In this document: piece after piece, positions 55,629 through 64,000 of the stretch
How positions within the stretch are numbered: the stretch's first letter is position 1
How the letters are laid out: the number at the start of each line of letters is the position of its first letter
Assembly: GCA_964444115.1 (NCBI GenBank)
Contig: CAYUFT010000001.1
Coordinates: 1-64,000 of the forward strand
Source of the DNA: UBA349 sp964444115
Lineage (GTDB): Archaea; Methanobacteriota; Methanobacteria; Methanobacteriales; Methanobacteriaceae
Direction of reading: 5' to 3'
Length of the DNA stretch: 64,000 bases
Made by a program: the position numbers and the translations under genes
Notes under the pieces: generated by a model
The model's input: the letters and a program-made list of their open reading frames with translations, nothing else
The model's database searches: none
What the model was told of the DNA's origin: nothing

Positions 55629-57341
55629 ATGGAAAAAATAAAAAAATGCATGGCCAATAATAAGCCTTCCTGGATAGCATTCACCCTCTTGGCAGTTATA
55701 ACTGCTATTTTCACCTATGCTCTAGTTACCATACAATCTCAAATTGGAGTTTACTACTGGGACATATTTTTATATCTAAATAATGCTCTTAAAATGGCGG
55801 GGATGGGGGTGGGTGATACTCTTTATTTATCCCCCTTTTTACCATTTATCACCTCACTATTTTTCAGAGCAGATTTTGTCTATGAATCAACTTTATTTGC
55901 GGTCAGTGGATTTTTTTACTTCTTAGGAACCTTGGGCCTTTACTTACTTTTAAAAATGAGATTCAATGAATGGGAAAGTTTGGTCGGTGCCTTATCCTTT
56001 GCTACATTCACCGTGGTTCTTATATGGGCCGTTTCCGGAGCACTGGACGTTCCAGCAATTTCCCTATCCATATGGGCCCTGTACTTCACCTTACTGGCCG
56101 TAAAAAAAGATTCAAAATTCTTTTATCTTGCTTTTCCTGTGGCCATGCTGGCCTTTTTAACCAGATATACTTCGGGTTTAATTTTAATCCCCATGCTCCT
56201 GGTAATTTATATAAACCGCCCCCAAGGTCAGGATATAAAAAAAGCTATAAAAGGAATAGTTTTAGGTGTATTGATCTATTTACCATTCATGTTCTATTTT
56301 AAAAGACAGGTAGGGAATCTTTTCCCATTTTTCCAGCAATTTTCAGGATCGGCATCAGGTGCAGTGTCTTCTGCTAACCCTGGATACAGTCTAGATACCC
56401 TATATTATTTTAAACACATACCAGAATACATTTCGTCCCAGGCTATCAGTGGATATCAAAACATGCTATGGCCGTCTTATAGCAGCCCCACTATACTGGC
56501 CTATGTTTTACTTGGAATTTTAATGGTGGGAATTTTAATCTATCTATTTAAAATATTTAAACAGTTATTTGCTGAGTTTAAAACTCTTAAAAATGGAAAT
56601 GAATCACTAAGTACTGAGGGTAAATTAAATAATCTGAAATCGTTTTACTTCCGGCTGGCGGCCGTTATTATCTCGGTGATTGTTCTAGTAGGAACTTATT
56701 CTCAGGTTTCTTATGCGGTTAGTGAAGTTATCATGGTTGTGATGTCCATTTCTATTTATCTCCTCTTAAAGGATTTAGATTTGAAATATCTGGACCTGGA
56801 TATCTTGTTTTTAACCTGGTTTCTGGCCTTCCTGATTATGCACAGTGCCCATCCAGTTAAGGTAGATCGTTATTTCATAACCATGGCCCCACCACTGGCC
56901 TATGGGATTGCCTTAGGTATTAATCAAATATCCAGCTTAATTAAATACAAATTTAAAGGAATTAATGCCACCTCAGCTCTGATTTCTGTGTTTCTGGTAT
57001 TTTCCATAATATTTTCCACAGTTACCTATATTGATGCCATTCCCCACTCTGATCCCCAGGTTGAATCAGAACAAGCTGCCGCCCAATGGCTCATGAGTTA
57101 CGATCCTGACTACAAAAACAAGACCATTGCTGCGGATAGAGGTCCGGCCTTTAGCTGGTATCTTAAAAAATATGTATTTACGCGTATCCCTCTAAAAGTG
57201 ACCCACGAAGTATTTACTCAGCTCATTGCTGAAATTGATCCTGAATATTACTTGTACGTTCAATCACAGACTCCTCTTAATTTAGAAGGTTACCATGTCC
57301 TTAAACAAGTAGATAACGTGCTCATTTATCAGAAAGATTAA
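55629..57341 (+). CDS. GT-C/PMT-like membrane glycosyltransferase, copy 2
   Basis: A 570-residue paralogue of the upstream protein: VYYWDIFLYLNNALKMAGMG, FLTRYTSGLILIPMLL and KVDRYFITMAPPLAYGI align at the same places, and the C-terminal AADRGPAFSWYLKKYVF matches. SD GAGG lies in the palindrome TTGAGGCCTCAA before ATG. The two copies differ enough to have different substrates. Confidence 0.75.
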   Translation: MEKIKKCMANNKPSWIAFTLLAVITAIFTYALVTIQSQIGVYYWDIFLYLNNALKMAGMGVGDTLYLSPFLPFITSLFFRADFVYESTLFAVSGFFYFLGTLGLYLLLKMRFNEWESLVGALSFATFTVVLIWAVSGALDVPAISLSIWALYFTLLAVKKDSKFFYLAFPVAMLAFLTRYTSGLILIPMLLVIYINRPQGQDIKKAIKGIVLGVLIYLPFMFYFKRQVGNLFPFFQQFSGSASGAVSSANPGYSLDTLYYFKHIPEYISSQAISGYQNMLWPSYSSPTILAYVLLGILMVGILIYLFKIFKQLFAEFKTLKNGNESLSTEGKLNNLKSFYFRLAAVIISVIVLVGTYSQVSYAVSEVIMVVMSISIYLLLKDLDLKYLDLDILFLTWFLAFLIMHSAHPVKVDRYFITMAPPLAYGIALGINQISSLIKYKFKGINATSALISVFLVFSIIFSTVTYIDAIPHSDPQVESEQAAAQWLMSYDPDYKNKTIAADRGPAFSWYLKKYVFTRIPLKVTHEVFTQLIAEIDPEYYLYVQSQTPLNLEGYHVLKQVDNVLIYQKD

Positions 57342-57691
57342 ATTTTTATTTCATTAAATTTTCATTCTTTAATTATTCATTATTTTTTAAATTGAAAGTT
57401 GACCAGGACATTTTTACTTAATTTATAAGAAAAATATATAGGCTTTTAAATGAAAATTAAGTTAAATTAATTACTTGTGATGGATATTATAATAAATTCT
57501 CAAGGAATAATAAATTCTCAAGGAATAACAAATTCTCAAGGAATAACAAATTCTCAAGGATATTATAAAAAAATTATATGGAATTATTATATGGAATAAA
57601 AAATAAAATACAAAATACATTAATTGTTATTCACTAAATTTAAGTTCATTTTAACAGATTTAAAGAGATTTAATAATTAGGAGATTTATTT
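57342..57691. other. Intergenic region with an 18-bp repeat
   Basis: Non-coding. AATAACAAATTCTCAAGG-type units repeat four times at 57488-57559; the rest is AT-rich promoter-like sequence for the SDR gene. Confidence 0.5.
57488..57559. repeat. 18-bp tandem repeat, four copies
   Basis: Direct units of AATAACAAATTCTCAAGG, the last two identical and the first two with one or two changes. Confidence 0.9.
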
Positions 57692-58636
57692 ATGGAAACT
57701 CAAAGAATTTTAGTTACTGGAGGCTCTGGATTCATTGGCACTAACCTGGTAAACGACCTTAGAAGTCGTGGCCACGAAGTACTGGCTCTGGATCTTTTAC
57801 ATCATGAAATAGATGATTATGTGCGGGCGGATGTTAAAAATTATCGTCAAATAGAACGCGTATTTGATAATAACGATAAATTTGACTATGTATATCATTT
57901 GGCTGCAGAATATGGCCGTTGGAATGGGGAAGACTACTATGAAAACCTGTGGGAAACCAATGTAATTGGATCCAAACACATGATCCGACTCCAGGAAAAA
58001 TTAAAGTTCAGAATGATATTCTTCTCCTCAGCAGAAGTCTACGGGGATTACAATGGAGTAATGAGTGAAGATGTAATGGTGGACAAGCCTATATCTGATA
58101 CTTATCAAATGAATGATTATGCCATCACCAAGTGGGCCGGAGAACTCATGTGCATGAATTCGGCCACCATGCATGATACCGAAACGGTTAGAGTACGACC
58201 GGTAAACTGTTACGGGCCACATGAAGCTTACTCTAAATATAAAGGATTCATACCAATATTCATTTACCACGCCCTCCACAACAAACCATACGACGTTTAC
58301 ATGGGCCACAAAAGGATAATTGATTATGTGGAAGATACGGCACGTACCTTTGCCAATATTGTGGACAACTTTATCCCTGGTGAGGCCTACAATGTGGGCA
58401 GTAAACAGGAATGGGAACACGAAATTAAAGAATATTCAGACATGGTTCTGGATGCCGTGGGAATTGATGATTCCATTGTAACTTACCATGAAGAAGAGGC
58501 CTTTACCACTAAAGTAAAAACCATGGATTTCTCTAAAGCTATTAAGGATTTAAAGCATAATCCACAAGTTACACCTCAAGAAGGAATCAAGAAAACAGTA
58601 GAATGGATGAAATGGTATTATCGGATTGATGAATAA
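57692..58636 (+). CDS. NAD-dependent epimerase/dehydratase (extended SDR)
   Basis: A 314-residue nucleotide-sugar SDR. NAD site GGSGFIGTN (10-18), HLAAEYGRW, catalytic YAITKW with the YxxxK motif following FFSSAEVYGDYNG. The C-terminal substrate domain has VRPVNCYGPHEAYSKYKGFIP and a VGSKQEWE loop. The substrate is likely a UDP- or dTDP-sugar; the specific reaction is not deducible. SD AGGAG upstream. Its last 34 bp recur after the stop. Confidence 0.8.
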   Translation: METQRILVTGGSGFIGTNLVNDLRSRGHEVLALDLLHHEIDDYVRADVKNYRQIERVFDNNDKFDYVYHLAAEYGRWNGEDYYENLWETNVIGSKHMIRLQEKLKFRMIFFSSAEVYGDYNGVMSEDVMVDKPISDTYQMNDYAITKWAGELMCMNSATMHDTETVRVRPVNCYGPHEAYSKYKGFIPIFIYHALHNKPYDVYMGHKRIIDYVEDTARTFANIVDNFIPGEAYNVGSKQEWEHEIKEYSDMVLDAVGIDDSIVTYHEEEAFTTKVKTMDFSKAIKDLKHNPQVTPQEGIKKTVEWMKWYYRIDE

Positions 58637-58687
58637 ATATTAAAAATATTAATATGGATGAAATGGTATTATCGGATTGATGAATAA
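58603..58687 (+). repeat. Perfect duplication of the 3' end of the SDR gene
   Basis: The last 34 bp including TAA (58603-58636) recur unchanged at 58654-58687, a 51-bp offset. Confidence 0.95.
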
Positions 58688-58754
58688 TAATTAAAATATG
58701 GATTAATAATGGTTCAATTAAGAATCTAAATTTATAAAATCAGGAAACAATATC

Positions 58755-59633
58755 ATGAGTAAAATAGTTGCCTTACTACCTGCTTTTAATGAAGAAGTTG
58801 CTCTGGGAAGCATAATTCTTAGATGTCAGGAACATGTGGATAAAATAATTGTTATAGATGATGGGAGTACAGACAGCACCTCTAAAGTAGCTGAACTGGC
58901 TGGTGCAGAGGTTATCCGGCATCATAAAAATATGGGAAAAGGAGCCGCTTTAAAATCAGGTTTTGAAGCTGCTAGTGATGCGGATGTAATAATTACCATT
59001 GATTCCGATGCTCAACACAACCCTGATGAAATTCCACTATTAGTAGCACCTATTCTGGAAGGAAAAGCAGATGTAGTTAATGGAAGCCGCTACATTACTG
59101 GTGCAGATGAAAATACTCCTGCATATCGAAGAGTGGGCCAAAAAGTACTGGATAAGGCCACCAATATGTCCAGTGGACTGCATACTACTGATACTCAGAG
59201 TGGATTCCGGGCATTCTCTTCCAAAAGCTTTCCATTTTTCCGATTTGAAGAGAAAGGCTTTGGGGTAGAAAGTGAAATGCTAGTAGATGCTGCCCAGGCC
59301 GGCTTAAATGTGGTGGAAGTTGAAATTGGGGTAAGATATGATGTAGATGGATCTACTAAAAACCCGGTAAGCCATGGAATCCGGGTTTTATTTAAGATAT
59401 TCCAGGACATGGAACTAAACCGGCCATTATACTATTTCACCGCCCCGGGACTCCTCATAGTTCTTATTGGTGCTTCTTTAGGATTGTTATTTCTGCGAGA
59501 TTATGTAATTGGAAAAAGTATCAGCATGGGCCCTACTATGTTAGCCATCATGTTAACTCTATTTGGAACTTTTATGATGTTTACTGGTATTATTTTAGAT
59601 TCCATGGGCCGTATGATACGTCAAAATCGCTAA
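58755..59633 (+). CDS. GT2 polyprenyl-phosphate glycosyltransferase with C-terminal membrane helices
   Basis: A 292-residue GT-A enzyme. KIVALLPAFNEEVALGSI, VIDDGSTDSTSKVA, the DxD IDSDAQHNPDEIP and FRAFSSKSF motif match dolichol-phosphate-glucose/GtrB-like enzymes. Two helices near 235-255 and 265-285 anchor it. It would supply a polyprenyl-phosphate sugar to the GT-C proteins encoded just upstream. Confidence 0.82.
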   Translation: MSKIVALLPAFNEEVALGSIILRCQEHVDKIIVIDDGSTDSTSKVAELAGAEVIRHHKNMGKGAALKSGFEAASDADVIITIDSDAQHNPDEIPLLVAPILEGKADVVNGSRYITGADENTPAYRRVGQKVLDKATNMSSGLHTTDTQSGFRAFSSKSFPFFRFEEKGFGVESEMLVDAAQAGLNVVEVEIGVRYDVDGSTKNPVSHGIRVLFKIFQDMELNRPLYYFTAPGLLIVLIGASLGLLFLRDYVIGKSISMGPTMLAIMLTLFGTFMMFTGIILDSMGRMIRQNR

Positions 59634-59880
59634 ATGCTCTCTTTTTTAAGTAAGTATTTTAATAAAATTTTAAATAATTATTTTTCATTTTTTAAAAATT
59701 AATAATAAATCTACTAGGACAATATTATTTAGAGTGTTTTTAATTAATAGCTAAATTAAAACAATATCATTACTTATTTTAAATAATAGAATTAATATAT
59801 AAATTAAAAATCATGGAAATATAATCGTTAACTAGTCTAATTAATTAGTTAATTCATAATAATCACAGAGGTTTTTTAAA

Positions 59881-60876
59881 ATGGATCAATTTAAGGAATA
59901 TGAAGATAAAACGGTACTGGTAACTGGCGGGGCCGGTTGTGTAGGAAGCAATCTCTCAAGAAGATTAGGAGAATTAGGAGCAGGTAAAGTTATCATACTG
60001 GATAACATGTCTTCGGCCTATGAATGGAATATACCTCAACTAGATAATGTGGAGTTTATTAAAGGGGATATTTTGGATGATGCTTCTTTAAAAAGAGTGT
60101 TTAAAGAAAAACCAGACTACGTTTTCCATTTAGCGGCTCACTTTGCCAATCAAAATAGTGTAGATAATCCTGAAAAGGATTTAATGGTTAATGGTATAGG
60201 TATCTTAAAAGTTTTACAATACGCTCAACTGGTGGGGGTGGAAAGATTCGTATACTCATCTTCTGGATGTGGAGTCTATGGACTGGACTCTAAAATGCCA
60301 TTTGAAGAGCATGATATTTCTATTTCTCTACACACCCCCTACCAAGTAACTAAATTATTGGGTGAGTTATACACCAATTACTTCCACAATCTCTATGATA
60401 TGCCCATTGTAAATGCCAGATTTTTCAATGTATTTGGCCCCGGAGAAGTTCCTGGAAAGTACCGAAACGTTATTCCTAATTTCTTCTACTGGTCCATGAC
60501 TGGCCAGGCCCTACCTATTACTGGTGACGGATCAGAAACAAGGGACTGGACCTTTGTGGAAGATATTGTCAATGGACTTCTAGCTATGGGAATTAAAGAA
60601 GAAGCTATAGGTCAAGCTATAAATTTAGGCTCTGCCAAGGATAATAGAGTAATTGACATGGCCAAATGGGTAAATGAACTCACGGGAAACGAAGAAGGTG
60701 TAGCGTACATGGCCCGAAGAAACTGGGATGCCAAGACTCAGCTTTTATCCTCCATTGAAAAGGCCCAAAAAATACTGGACTATCAGCCCACTGTTAGCTT
60801 TAAAGAAGGCCTTAAAAGAACTCATAAATGGTTCGATGATAATTGGGAAAACATAGAAGAGAGTGCCGAGTTTTAA
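59881..60876 (+). CDS. NAD-dependent epimerase/dehydratase (UDP-sugar type)
   Basis: A 331-residue extended SDR: GGAGCVGSN at 17-25, FHLAAHFANQNSVDNPEKDL, YSSSGCGVYG, and catalytic YQVTKLLGE. RFFNVFGPGEVPGKYRNVIP and the DWTFVEDIVNG block follow the UDP-glucose/GlcNAc 4-epimerase layout. GAGGT ribosome-binding site before ATG. Provides a sugar nucleotide for the second glycan block. Confidence 0.82.
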   Translation: MDQFKEYEDKTVLVTGGAGCVGSNLSRRLGELGAGKVIILDNMSSAYEWNIPQLDNVEFIKGDILDDASLKRVFKEKPDYVFHLAAHFANQNSVDNPEKDLMVNGIGILKVLQYAQLVGVERFVYSSSGCGVYGLDSKMPFEEHDISISLHTPYQVTKLLGELYTNYFHNLYDMPIVNARFFNVFGPGEVPGKYRNVIPNFFYWSMTGQALPITGDGSETRDWTFVEDIVNGLLAMGIKEEAIGQAINLGSAKDNRVIDMAKWVNELTGNEEGVAYMARRNWDAKTQLLSSIEKAQKILDYQPTVSFKEGLKRTHKWFDDNWENIEESAEF

Positions 60877-60903
60877 TTAAAACTAACTTTTCTTTTAAAT
60901 AAA

Positions 60904-60951
60904 TTTTTTATTTTTTATTTTTTATTTTTTATTTTTTATTTTTTATTTTTT
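60904..60951. repeat. TTTTTTA microsatellite
   Basis: About seven units of TTTTTTA directly after the epimerase gene; the U-rich RNA could also act as an archaeal terminator. Confidence 0.8.
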
Positions 60952-61113
60952 GGTAAATTATATTAAATTTTAATATTCTTTTTTTAAGATAATTTTCCTA
61001 GATATGGTTTAATAAGTTTCTTTTAGAATTGATTCATGAATTATTTCCCTATTAGATATAACTTTAAATATAATATGGTCCAATACTATTTTTAAGAATG
61101 GAGGAGTTCTTTA

Positions 61114-62232
61114 GTGGGTTCTAATAAAAAAATAGGCACTAGAATATTTTATCTTGATCAATTGAGGGCTTTAGCCATTATTGCTATTATTGTCGCCCAT
61201 GTTTCTAATTTATGGGACGTTTCTGCTTTAGGTAGCTTGAACTGGATGGTACATTATTTTTTCAATATAGTTGGAAGAATGGGAGTTCCAGTATTCCTAA
61301 TGCTATCGGGTGCATTACTTTTAAACAGAGATTATGCCATTTATGACTTTATAAAAAGAAGATTTCCACGTGTTTTAATCCCTTTTATATTCTGGATGAT
61401 AATTGCCATAATACTGGCGGTAGTAACTCGGGATTTATATTATTACTTTATATCCATTTCAACTGCGGTTATTTTTGTAGTTAAAACATTTTTAACCAGC
61501 CGATGGTACGTTTGGATGATTCTTGGCGTTTACTTAGCCATGCCCATAATAAACGACTTTGTTAAAAATAGGGGATTAAAAGGAGTGGAATATTTTTTAA
61601 TTCTATGGGTTATAACTTCAACCCTATTCTTATTAAGTCTTTATTTCCAAAAATCCATGTATTATCTGGATTTAACTATTTTTGCAGGGCCCCTGGGCTT
61701 TGTTCTTTTAGGATACTATATTCATAATAAGGACTTTAAAAAGGATTTCAATTATTCTCCTGATAAATTAGCAGTCTTAGGGTTGTTACTGTTCATATTA
61801 GCAGTTTTAATAAAAACAATATTGGTATATATGCACGTCTTTGACCCCTCCCTATTTAGATATTACATTTTCCAGACCAAAAGTCACCTGGAGATTGATA
61901 TCTTTGCATTTATACAGGCCATGGGTATTTTTTTAATGTTTAAATATCTTAATGACTCCAATGCCAAAGAATTAACCACTAAAATTTCATATTTTTTAAA
62001 AGAAGGCCTTATAGGACGTTTAACAGTTTCTTTGAGCAGGTGCAGCTATGGTATTTATTTAAATCATTATATTAGCATAGCCATTATTGGCCTTATAGGC
62101 TTTGACGCGGTTACTCATAATGCTTTAAAGTGGATTCCACTACTGGTTATAGGTATTTTAATAGTTAGCTGGGTATTAATTTTAATTATGGATAAAATTC
62201 CTTATTTAAATAAACTATCTGGAACTCATTAA
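61114..62232 (+). CDS. Acyltransferase 3 family membrane protein (OafA/YrhL-like)
   Basis: A 372-residue membrane protein with about 10 helices and the family N-terminus YLDQLRALAIIAIIVAHVSN, including the conserved His at residue 30 and an Arg at about 17. GRMGVPVFLMLSGALLL is the next family block. It likely acetylates or otherwise acylates a surface sugar. GTG start with GGAGGAG at 61101. The gene is in the glycan block. Confidence 0.83.
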   Translation: MGSNKKIGTRIFYLDQLRALAIIAIIVAHVSNLWDVSALGSLNWMVHYFFNIVGRMGVPVFLMLSGALLLNRDYAIYDFIKRRFPRVLIPFIFWMIIAIILAVVTRDLYYYFISISTAVIFVVKTFLTSRWYVWMILGVYLAMPIINDFVKNRGLKGVEYFLILWVITSTLFLLSLYFQKSMYYLDLTIFAGPLGFVLLGYYIHNKDFKKDFNYSPDKLAVLGLLLFILAVLIKTILVYMHVFDPSLFRYYIFQTKSHLEIDIFAFIQAMGIFLMFKYLNDSNAKELTTKISYFLKEGLIGRLTVSLSRCSYGIYLNHYISIAIIGLIGFDAVTHNALKWIPLLVIGILIVSWVLILIMDKIPYLNKLSGTH

Positions 62233-62478
62233 TCTTTTTTGATAATTATTAAATGAGGTGACACTTATTTATAATAGATAAATCCCTATATTAATTGCAG
62301 ATTTAATTAAAAGATTTTGTTAAGATCATCAATAATTTATTCAATTAGTGACATTTACTTAGGTCATCCATAATTTATTCAAAACTTATTGATATTCCAA
62401 TTACTCCTCAAACAAATTCAGTAATTTAATTTATAGTAAATATAATTCAATTTTTAAGAACTTCATCAGGTAATTTAA

Positions 62479-63690
62479 ATGCGCATACTCATTGTTCAGG
62501 AATCAGACTGGATTGAAAGAAATCCACATCAACAACACCATCTAATGGATCGACTATCCGTCAAAGGCCATTCTATTCGAGTTATAGATCATGGGATTGA
62601 TTGGAGAAGAAAGGACGAAAAAAGATTTGATTTCCTGGTTGATAGAAAAGTTTACCATCACGTTCATAAGGTAAATCCTAAAGCCAGAATACAAGTTATC
62701 AGACCTTCCCTAATTCAGATACCAGTTTTAGATTATGTTTCTATTCCCTATTTCCATGGAAAAGAAATTGAAAGGCAAATAAAAGAATTTAAGCCCGATG
62801 TAATTATTGCCTTTGGTTTGTTAAATGCTAATTTAGCGGCCAGATCTGCTAATAAACATGGCATTCCTTTTGTCTATTATTTAATAGATGTATTATATGC
62901 TTTAATTCCTGAGAAAATATTCCAGGGTTTGGGAAAAAACATTAATAAACGTACCATAACCCGATCGGATTTAGTACTCACTATTAACCAACGATTGGCT
63001 GAGTTAGCAATAGAACTTGGTTCAAACCCCGAAAAAACTCAGATAATTGATGCGGGAATTGACTTAAAACAGTTCAATCCAGATATGGATGGTTCACGCA
63101 TCCGGGATGAATACGGTATAAAAGAAGACGATACCGTACTTTTCTTCATGGGCTGGATTTATCACTTTGCGGGAATGAAGGAGTTGGCCATAGAATTGGG
63201 CCAAAATAAGGAAAAATATCCAAAAATTAAAATAGTGGTGGTAGGAGATGGAGATGCCTATGATGATATGGTTCGCATTAGAGACAAGTATGGTCTGCAA
63301 GACCAGTTAATTCTCACGGGAAAGCAGCCATATAATCTAATACCAGAATTCACAGCTGCCGCCGATATATGCTTACTCCCCGCTCACCAGGATGAAGAGA
63401 TTATGCAGGACATTGTACCTATTAAGATTTATGAATACATGGCCATGGAAAAACCAGTTATTGTTACCAGACTACCTGGAATTAGCATGGAATTTGGTGA
63501 AGGCCATGGATTACAGTATATCAATGGATCAGAGGAAGTTTTACCACTGGCTCAGAAAATGAGAAATGAGAATATCATTAAAGATGAGGGAAAAAAGGCC
63601 CGTCAATTTGTAAAAAACAATGACTGGGAATTAATCACCGAAAGATTTGAAGAAACAATTAATAAATTGATAAAAGATTTTTCAGGCTGA
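62479..63690 (+). CDS. GT4-family glycosyltransferase
   Basis: A 403-residue GT-B enzyme. N-terminal MRILIVQESDWIERNPHQQ and KPDVIIAFGLLNANLAARSA; C-terminal LFFMGWIYHFAGMKELAIEL and the donor loop DIVPIKIYEYMAMEKPVIVT. SD AGGT before ATG. The next gene, only 97 bp on, is another GT4. Confidence 0.85.
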   Translation: MRILIVQESDWIERNPHQQHHLMDRLSVKGHSIRVIDHGIDWRRKDEKRFDFLVDRKVYHHVHKVNPKARIQVIRPSLIQIPVLDYVSIPYFHGKEIERQIKEFKPDVIIAFGLLNANLAARSANKHGIPFVYYLIDVLYALIPEKIFQGLGKNINKRTITRSDLVLTINQRLAELAIELGSNPEKTQIIDAGIDLKQFNPDMDGSRIRDEYGIKEDDTVLFFMGWIYHFAGMKELAIELGQNKEKYPKIKIVVVGDGDAYDDMVRIRDKYGLQDQLILTGKQPYNLIPEFTAAADICLLPAHQDEEIMQDIVPIKIYEYMAMEKPVIVTRLPGISMEFGEGHGLQYINGSEEVLPLAQKMRNENIIKDEGKKARQFVKNNDWELITERFEETINKLIKDFSG

Positions 63691-63786
63691 TTTTATCTTT
63701 AAAAATAAAGATTTTATCTTTTAAAATGACTGGATATAAACTGGATATTTATTAAAGCAACATTAGTACCATATTAGTTGATTTTT

Positions 63787-64000
63787 ATGAAAATTCTACA
63801 TGTAACTCCATTTTTTAAACCATCCTGGGAAGCAGGTGGTCCGCCTCGTTCAGTTTATGAAACTGCACGCCGACAAGTCACCGGTGGCCATGAAGTTACA
63901 GTTTTCACCACCGACGGTTTTAAGAAAAGGTTAGATGTTGAAAAAAATGTTCCAGTTGATGTGGAAGGAATAGAAACTTATTATTTCCGTAATTTGTCCA
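63787..64000 (+). CDS. GT4-family glycosyltransferase (3' truncated by window edge)
   Basis: The first 71 codons from ATG 63787: MKILHVTPFFKPSWEAGGPP then RSVYETARRQVTGGHEVTVF, the N-terminal domain start of GT4 enzymes. It runs off the right edge, so length and the donor domain are unseen. Confidence 0.8.
   Translation, partial: MKILHVTPFFKPSWEAGGPPRSVYETARRQVTGGHEVTVFTTDGFKKRLDVEKNVPVDVEGIETYYFRNLS

Noticed and set aside
1..64000. tRNA and rRNA genes
   Set aside because: No T-loop-like or rRNA sequences were recognised by eye; a tRNAscan/Infernal run would decide.

Overview
The window looks like a chromosomal segment of a mesophilic methanogen of the Methanobacteriales, probably Methanobacterium. 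The DNA is AT-rich and the promoters and ribosome-binding sites (GGAGGTGA type) look archaeal. It encodes an archaeal Hjc resolvase, several large beta-helix adhesin-like surface proteins, HisKA_2 sensor kinases, and a secreted protein with pseudomurein-binding repeats, which fits a pseudomurein cell wall. The genus is an inference. A 100-N assembly gap lies inside one adhesin gene.

Positions 1-10 kb are an accessory region. A cassette occurs twice, at about 0.6-3.57 kb and 6.95-8.89 kb: an hjc gene, a divergent secreted-protein gene (intact in the second copy, internally deleted in the first), a strong hairpin terminator, a cargo gene that differs between copies (a 609-aa P-loop ATPase or a 157-aa coiled-coil protein) and a conserved 240-bp AT-rich block. 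A beta-helix adhesin lies between the copies. Positions 9.8-11.1 kb hold gene relics, including a decayed GDP-mannose-dehydratase-type gene.

Positions 11-24 kb are a surface glycan locus: UDP-ManNAc dehydrogenase, three methyltransferases counting the one at 9.0 kb, a Wzx-type flippase, a GT-C-like membrane protein, five GT4 glycosyltransferases and a GT2 polyprenyl-phosphate glycosyltransferase. Most are in one leftward operon. A second glycan block at 53.7-64 kb reads rightward: two paralogous GT-C membrane proteins, two SDR epimerases, a GT2, an acyltransferase and two GT4 enzymes, the last cut by the window edge.

Positions 24-44 kb contain what I read as a dispersed lasso-peptide biosynthetic locus, the main find here. 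A 40-codon precursor gene at 34109-34231 has the leader pattern Y-x2-P-x-L-x9-T and a core beginning Ala with Asp at position 8. It is followed by an HprK-like kinase and, convergently, an asparagine-synthetase-like cyclase lacking the N-terminal glutaminase Cys. An RRE/PqqD protein (B1) and a Cys-His-Asp leader peptidase (B2) lie at 43-44 kb. A second HprK-like kinase overlaps an ABC exporter at 26-28.7 kb, with an NTP_transf_5 nucleotidyltransferase next to it. An adhesin, a flavin-type split-barrel protein, two MNT nucleotidyltransferases and a large sensor kinase are interspersed.

Positions 44-53 kb carry an MFS exporter, another beta-helix surface protein, a second HisKA_2 kinase and a probable wall hydrolase combining a glycosidase-like barrel, pseudomurein-binding repeats and a transglutaminase-like domain. 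Several genes have their last 34-46 bp, stop codon included, copied again just downstream, a recurring feature of this segment.
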